From NCBI RefSeq assembly GCF_002019855.1, contig NZ_CM007717.1, positions 930,001 to 994,000 on the forward strand: a stretch of 64,000 nt of DNA, given 5' to 3'. The notes below the pieces were generated by a model. It was given only the letters and a program-made list of their open reading frames with translations. It searched no databases and was not told the origin of the DNA. Of this stretch, positions 59,973 through 64,000 are shown in pieces (position 1 is the first letter of the stretch; the number at the start of each line of letters is the position of its first letter). Source of the DNA: Streptomyces antibioticus (GTDB taxonomy: Bacteria; Actinomycetota; Actinomycetes; Streptomycetales; Streptomycetaceae). Made by a program: the position numbers and the translations under genes.

Positions 59973-60860
59973 TCACCGCGCGGCGCGCCGCGGCACCGCG
60001 ACGCTGAGGGCGTTCGCGCAGACGACGGCCCCGATCGCCGCCCAGTCGACGAGTCCGAGCCGCTGGCCGAGGCCGACCCGGCCGACCAGCGCCGCCAGCA
60101 CCGGGTTGACGCTCATGAACAGCCCGAAGGCGGCCGGGGGCACGCTGCGCAGAGTGACCAGGTCGGCGAGGTAGGGCACCGCGGAGGACAGCACCCCGGC
60201 GGCGACGGCGTAGCCGACGGCCGCCGCGGTGGGCGGTTCCCGCACCACCACGGCCAGCCCGACCGGCAGGAACGCCAGCGCCGAGACCGCCGCGGCCGCC
60301 GCCGGACCCTGCACTCCGGGCAGCCGGCGGCCGACGGTCCGGTTGAGCAGGATGTACGACGCCCAGCACCCGGCCGCCAGCAGCCCGAGGCCCATGCCCA
60401 GGTAGTCGGTGGAGGGCTGAGGGCGCATCAGCGTGACGGCGCCCGCCCCGGCGATCACCGCGCAGCAGGCGTCGATACCGCGGCGCGCGGCGGCCAGCGC
60501 GATGGCCAGCGGGCCGAGGAACTCCAGGGTGACGGCCAGCCCGAGGCCGATCCGGTCGACGGCGGTGTAGAGGGACAGGTTCATGGTCCCGAACACCAGG
60601 GCGAGCAGCAGGACCGGGCCCCACTGGCGGCGGGTGAAGGACCAGGGGCGGGGGCGGGCGACGGCGCACAGGACGACCGCGGCCACGTACTGGCGGACCG
60701 CGACGACCCCCGTGGGGCCGAGGACCGGGAAGGCGAGGGAACCGATCGCGGCGCCCGTCTGGTTGGACAGCCCGCTGCCGGCCATGGTGGCGATCCCGAC
60801 GGCGCGCCGACGCTCCGACGAAGGGACGGTGGGCGCGGGAACGGCGGCAGCGGAGGTCAC
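59973..60860 (-). CDS. EamA/DMT family transporter
   Basis: 295 residues with about ten membrane helices in two EamA repeats. Segments such as GATIGSLAFPVLGPTG-like first helix, FGTMNLSLYTAVDRIGLGLA and the second-repeat AGVLSSAVPYLADLVTLRSV with FGLFMSVNPVLAALVG are typical of RhtA-type exporters for amino acids or small metabolites. GTG at 60858-60860 (GTG ACC TCC) is used; an in-frame ATG at 60914 would add 18 residues that do not look like membrane protein. Divergent from the LysR gene, which probably regulates it. Confidence 0.9.
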   Translation of the reverse strand: MTSAAAVPAPTVPSSERRRAVGIATMAGSGLSNQTGAAIGSLAFPVLGPTGVVAVRQYVAAVVLCAVARPRPWSFTRRQWGPVLLLALVFGTMNLSLYTAVDRIGLGLAVTLEFLGPLAIALAAARRGIDACCAVIAGAGAVTLMRPQPSTDYLGMGLGLLAAGCWASYILLNRTVGRRLPGVQGPAAAAAVSALAFLPVGLAVVVREPPTAAAVGYAVAAGVLSSAVPYLADLVTLRSVPPAAFGLFMSVNPVLAALVGRVGLGQRLGLVDWAAIGAVVCANALSVAVPRRAAR

Positions 60861-60929
60861 GACCGGGATGCTCCACCCCGCGCGGCCTTGCGCAAAATGC
60901 ATGCACGGCGCCATCTATACGCTGGACGC

Positions 60930-61808
60930 ATGGATGCTCCGGGTACGGCGAGCACGGCCGTGGAACTGCGCCAGCTCCGCTGTCTGGTGGCGATCGTCGA
61001 CGAGGGCGGTTTCACCGACGCCGCCGCCGTGCTCGGCGTCTCCCAGGCGGCCGTCTCCCGCACCCTGGCCGCGCTCGAACAGGCTCTGGGTGTACGGCTG
61101 TTGCGGCGGACCTCGCGGGTGGTGACGCCGACCGCGACGGGGCTGCGGGTCGTGGCGCACGCGCGCCGGGTGCTCGGCGAGGTGGACACGCTGGTGCGGG
61201 AGGCCGCCTCGGGGCACACCCGGTTGCGGATCGGATACGCGTGGTCGGCGCTCGACCGGCACACGCTCGCCTTCCAGCGCCGGTGGGCGGCCGAACGCCC
61301 GGAGACGGAGCTTCAGCTCGTGCGGGTGAACTCCGCGAGCGCCGGACTCGCCGAGGGCGCCTGCGACATGGCGGTGGTGCGCCGGGCGCCGGCCGACCGG
61401 CGGTTCGGCTCGGCGATCGTGGGCCTGGAACGGCGGCTGTGCGCGCTCGCCTCCGACGATCCGCTGGCCCGGCGCCGCTCGGTGCGGCTCGCCGACCTCG
61501 GCGGGCGCACCCTGCTGATCGACCGCAGGACCGGGACGACCACCCTCGACCTGTGGCCGCCGGACGCGCGGCCCGCCACCGAGGAGACGCACGACGTCGA
61601 CGACTGGCTCACCGTCATCGCCACGGGCCGCGGTGTCGGGGTGACCGCCGAGTCGACGGCCCACCAGTACCCGCGGCCCGGGGTCGTCTACCGGCCGGTG
61701 CGGGACGCCGAGCCCGTCGCCGTCCGTCTGCTGTGGTGGCGCGACGACCCGCACCCGGCCGTCCAGGACGTGCTGGAACTGCTCACCGGGCTGTACCGGG
61801 AGGGGTGA
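60930..61808 (+). CDS. LysR family transcriptional regulator
   Basis: 292 residues. HTH: VELRQLRCLVAIVDEGGFTD followed by AAVLGVSQAAVSRTLAALEQ; effector domain from about residue 95, with RIGYAWSALDRHTLAFQRRW. TATACG (60916-60921) is 8 nt before ATG and no ribosome binding site is present, so leaderless translation is likely. Divergent from the EamA transporter gene, the usual LysR arrangement. The C-terminus LLWWRDDPHPAVQDVLELL is standard. Confidence 0.94.
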   Translation: MDAPGTASTAVELRQLRCLVAIVDEGGFTDAAAVLGVSQAAVSRTLAALEQALGVRLLRRTSRVVTPTATGLRVVAHARRVLGEVDTLVREAASGHTRLRIGYAWSALDRHTLAFQRRWAAERPETELQLVRVNSASAGLAEGACDMAVVRRAPADRRFGSAIVGLERRLCALASDDPLARRRSVRLADLGGRTLLIDRRTGTTTLDLWPPDARPATEETHDVDDWLTVIATGRGVGVTAESTAHQYPRPGVVYRPVRDAEPVAVRLLWWRDDPHPAVQDVLELLTGLYREG

Positions 61809-61920
61809 CACTCGGGAGCGGTCAGGGGGGAAGGCGGAGGAGTCGCCCTCGCGCGGCCGGTTTGACTACGATCGGCACAGGTTCACCGACGTGGGTGTTT
61901 CGAGGTTGCTGGGGGTTGGG

Positions 61921-62310
61921 ATGGTTGCCGGTCGTGTGGTGCGCTTCGACAGTCAGCGTGGTTACGGGTTCATCGCGCCCGACGACGGCGGGGAGGATGT
62001 CTTCCTGCACGTCAACGACATGCTGATGCCCGAGTCGCAGGTGCGGCGGGGCATCGTGGTGGAGTTCGAGATCGAGGACGGCGAGCGGGGCCCGAAGGCG
62101 TCCGGTGTGCGGCTCGCGCGCGGGGCGGACGGCAAGCCGCTGGCCGCCGACGACGACGTGCTGTGCGATGTGCTCAGCACGGAGGAGTTCACCCGGGACG
62201 TCACGGAGGCGCTGCTGTCGGCGGCGCCCTCGCTCACGGGCGAGCAGATCGTCCAGGTGCGCGGCGGGCTGGCGCAGTTCGCCAAGAACCACGGCTGGGT
62301 CGAGGGCTGA
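61921..62310 (+). CDS. Cold-shock-domain protein with C-terminal extension
   Basis: 129 residues. The first 65 are a CSD: RVVRFDSQRGYGFIAPDDGG with RNP1-like GYGFIAP and RNP2-like DVFLHVNDM. Unlike CspA (about 67 residues) it continues with about 60 residues, LLSAAPSLTGEQIVQVRGGL and AQFAKNHGWVEG, probably helical. It should bind single-stranded RNA or DNA. ATG 61921 with GGGGTTGGG upstream. Such longer actinobacterial cold-shock proteins are known but less studied. Confidence 0.93.
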   Translation: MVAGRVVRFDSQRGYGFIAPDDGGEDVFLHVNDMLMPESQVRRGIVVEFEIEDGERGPKASGVRLARGADGKPLAADDDVLCDVLSTEEFTRDVTEALLSAAPSLTGEQIVQVRGGLAQFAKNHGWVEG

Positions 62311-62402
62311 CCTCGCCGCGCGGCAGTGACGCCACGGCGGCCGTGCGCCGGGGAGGCCCGCTTCCTCTGGGCACGGCCGCGCGCTGCCGTTAGGGTGCCC
62401 GG

Positions 62403-62966
62403 ATGGCAGCGATCTTCCGCACCCTGACCGCGGGGTACGTCGGCCCGCGCACCGCGAGCACGGTGAGTCTCGTACGCGACGGCGACACGGTCGTCGTCGT
62501 GGATCCCGGCATGGTCGCGGACCGGTCGCTGATCCTCGACCCGCTGGCCGCCGAGGGGGTGGCACCGGACCGGGTGACCGACGTGGTGTTCAGCCACCAC
62601 CACCCCGACCACACGCTCAACGCCGCGCTGTTCCCGGCCGCCAGGTTCCACGACCACTGGGCGGTCTACCAGGACGACCTGTGGACCGACCGGCCCGCCG
62701 ACGGCTTCCGGCTGTCGCCGTCGATCCGGCTGGCGGCCACGCCCGGGCACACGCCGGAGGACATCAGCACACTGGTCGACACCGCCGAGGGCCTGGTCGT
62801 GTTCACCCACCTGTGGTGGGACGCGGCGGGCCCGGTGGAGGACCCGTACGCCACGGACCCCGCCGCGCTGCACGCCTCCCGCGCCAGGATCCTGGCCCTC
62901 TCCCCCGCCCTGATCGTCCCCGGGCACGGCAGCCCCTTCGCGCCGGACGCGGGGACGCCGGCCTAG
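62403..62966 (+). CDS. MBL-fold metallo-hydrolase
   Basis: 187 residues. Metal ligands: VFSHHHPDHTLNAALF (HxHxDH-type, about residue 66), TPGHTPEDIS (about 118) and the last HGSPF (about 177). Fold of glyoxalase II, lactonases and RNases; substrate open. TAGGGT (62391-62396) is 7 nt before the ATG, no ribosome binding site, so leaderless. Short for the family but no part seems missing. Confidence 0.92.
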   Translation: MAAIFRTLTAGYVGPRTASTVSLVRDGDTVVVVDPGMVADRSLILDPLAAEGVAPDRVTDVVFSHHHPDHTLNAALFPAARFHDHWAVYQDDLWTDRPADGFRLSPSIRLAATPGHTPEDISTLVDTAEGLVVFTHLWWDAAGPVEDPYATDPAALHASRARILALSPALIVPGHGSPFAPDAGTPA

Positions 62967-63060
62967 CCGGGCCCGCCGTCCCGTCCGTCCCGTCCGTCCG
63001 TTGTCAGTGGCCTGATCTACAGTTCCGGTCACTTGATCAGTGCGGGTGCGGGAGGCACAC

Positions 63061-63915
63061 ATGGGGTGGGTGTCGGCCGGCGACTACGAAGTCGCCCTCG
63101 ACGACGGCAAGGTGGTGTGCCGTAACGCGGCCGGGCGGCGGCTGAAGTCCGTGCCGTCCAAGATCGCCGACCATGCCGCGGTGGTGGGGCTGCGGCAGCT
63201 CACCGAGTGGCTGGAGCGGCACGAACGGCAGTGCCTGGCCGATGTGGAGCGGTGGATGGTGCGCTCGCTGCCGGTGCCGTTCGCCGTCGTCGTGGGCGTG
63301 TGGGCCGACCCGGCCTGGCAGGCCGCCCTGCGCGATCTCGTCGTCACGGGGGCCGACGGCGAAGTGGCCGGATTCCTGCGGGACGCCGACCCCGAGCGCG
63401 GTCTCGGCCTGGTCGACCTCGACGGCGACAGCGTGCGCATCACCCCGGACCTCGTCCGGCTGCCGCACCCGGTCCTCCTCGACGACCTGGAGGAACTGCG
63501 CGAATTCGCCGCCGAACTCGAGGTGACGCAGCGCGCGCAGCAGCTCTTCCGTGAGGTGTGGCACCGGCCCGCCGCGCTCGACGCCGGGGCCGACTCCGTC
63601 GAGGAGTACGCGGGCGGCAGGTTCAAGGAACAGCGGTTCCTGCACGGCCGGGCGTCCCAGCTCGGCTACCGCGTGCGCGGCGGCAACGCCGTCTGCTCCG
63701 TCCTGGAGGACGACCGCACCGTCGAGGCCCGTGTCTGGGTCGGCGACTACGAGGGCTACGAGGAGTCCGAGACCGGCCCGCTGGTGTTCACGGACGACGC
63801 GGGACGGGTGCTGAAGCTCGGTCAGGTCGGGCCGGTGGCCTGGTCGGAGGGCATGCGCATGGCGGCCGCGCTGTACGCGGGACGCGACATCGAGGACGAG
63901 GAGCGGGCGGCATGA
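63061..63915 (+). CDS. DUF4132 family protein
   Basis: 284 residues, no signal peptide. The C-terminal part, AGGRFKEQRFLHGRASQLGY and CSVLEDDRTVEARVWVGDYE, resembles the DUF4132 (MolR C-terminal-like) domain; the N-terminal part VSAGDYEVALDDGKVVCRNA is usual in Streptomyces copies. ATG 63061 after GGGAGG. Its stop overlaps the next start by 4 nt (ATGA), so it is the first gene of an operon that runs out of the window. Related operons often encode MoxR-type ATPases and VWA proteins, but that cannot be checked here. Confidence 0.8.
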   Translation: MGWVSAGDYEVALDDGKVVCRNAAGRRLKSVPSKIADHAAVVGLRQLTEWLERHERQCLADVERWMVRSLPVPFAVVVGVWADPAWQAALRDLVVTGADGEVAGFLRDADPERGLGLVDLDGDSVRITPDLVRLPHPVLLDDLEELREFAAELEVTQRAQQLFREVWHRPAALDAGADSVEEYAGGRFKEQRFLHGRASQLGYRVRGGNAVCSVLEDDRTVEARVWVGDYEGYEESETGPLVFTDDAGRVLKLGQVGPVAWSEGMRMAAALYAGRDIEDEERAA

Positions 63916-64000
63916 CCACGTACGACGACACCACGGCCGACCGCCGCACCGCCTACGACGACACCACGGCCGCCGTGCTTCTCGACGCGGGCGCGATCCT
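63912..64000 (+). CDS. Partial gene, 5' end only
   Basis: ATG 63912 overlaps the stop of the DUF4132 gene by 4 nt. Only about 29 codons lie in the window: MTTYDDTTADRRTAYDDTT and then AAVLLDAGAI. Too little to identify; the near-repeat YDDTTA at residues 4-9 and 15-20 is notable. Translational coupling shows it belongs with the DUF4132 gene. Confidence 0.7.
   Translation, partial: MTTYDDTTADRRTAYDDTTAAVLLDAGAI

Noticed and set aside
1..64000. CRISPR array, tRNA, rRNA, insertion sequence or prophage genes
   Set aside because: No regular spaced repeats, no tRNA-like cloverleaf, no transposase or integrase motif was seen on reading both strands.

Overview
This window is a stretch of chromosome from a high-GC actinobacterium, almost certainly a Streptomyces or close relative. 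G+C is very high, third codon positions are nearly all G or C, and GTG and TTG starts are common. The families are typical of the genus: DUF4395, DUF5134, DUF5997, DUF6214, DUF6421, a deazaflavin (F420)-type nitroreductase, a geranylgeranyl-reductase-like flavoprotein, and many TetR, MarR, LacI, LysR, PaaX and Lrp regulators. I read about 65 protein-coding genes, two of them cut by the window edges, plus one 26-codon leader peptide. I saw no rRNA, tRNA, CRISPR array, insertion sequence, integrase, attachment site or replication origin, and no biosynthetic gene cluster. It reads as ordinary, mostly core chromosome.

Layout. 1-9.4 kb: 5' part of htpG, a leaderless MFS gene, a divergent MarR/MFS pair, a HEAT-repeat protein, a two-component system and a TetR gene. 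9.5-20 kb: deazaflavin-dependent oxidoreductase, FAD reductase, M20 peptidase, a 0.77-kb GC-rich gap with hairpins, a kinase-NUDIX fusion, a ROK kinase/LacI pair and an aldolase-like enzyme. 20-26 kb: secreted phosphatase-type hydrolase, etfBA, a probable sulfur locus (leader peptide, flavin reductase, thioredoxin, DUF4395) and a lysophospholipid acyltransferase, then a 1-kb gap with no gene. 26.8-36 kb: transglutaminase-like protein, the DUF6421-SDR-threonine aldolase operon, a glycerophosphodiesterase, GNAT and glyoxalase-fold genes, and a FUSC-MarR pair. 36-47 kb: membrane proteins (DUF5134, M56 peptidase, PAP2), TetR, LVIVD/DUF305 pair, DUF6214, ferredoxin-NADP reductase, nucleobase permease and a secreted pectate lyase. 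47-64 kb: PaaX with an AidB-like acyl-CoA dehydrogenase, a beta-propeller protein, thioesterase, uracil-DNA glycosylase, sugar kinase, a degenerate CbiX-like protein, lactonase, FUSC, Lrp, LysR-type genes, cold-shock protein, a metallo-hydrolase and a DUF4132 protein.

How the genes fit together. Most are single genes or two-gene units, and regulators often sit divergently to their likely target with a visible inverted repeat between them (MarR/MFS at 3.3 kb, TetR/oxidoreductase at 9.4 kb, LacI/ROK at 16.3 kb, PaaX/acyl-CoA dehydrogenase at 47.6 kb). Several transcripts look leaderless, with a -10-like hexamer 7-10 nt before the start codon. The most interesting signals are regulatory. A cysteine-type leader peptide lies upstream of the flavin reductase. 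A shared 18-bp sequence lies in front of an aldolase-like gene and a nucleobase permease 24 kb apart, suggesting a small regulon. A four-element TetR operator array lies at 9.4 kb. No clearly new multi-gene system was found.
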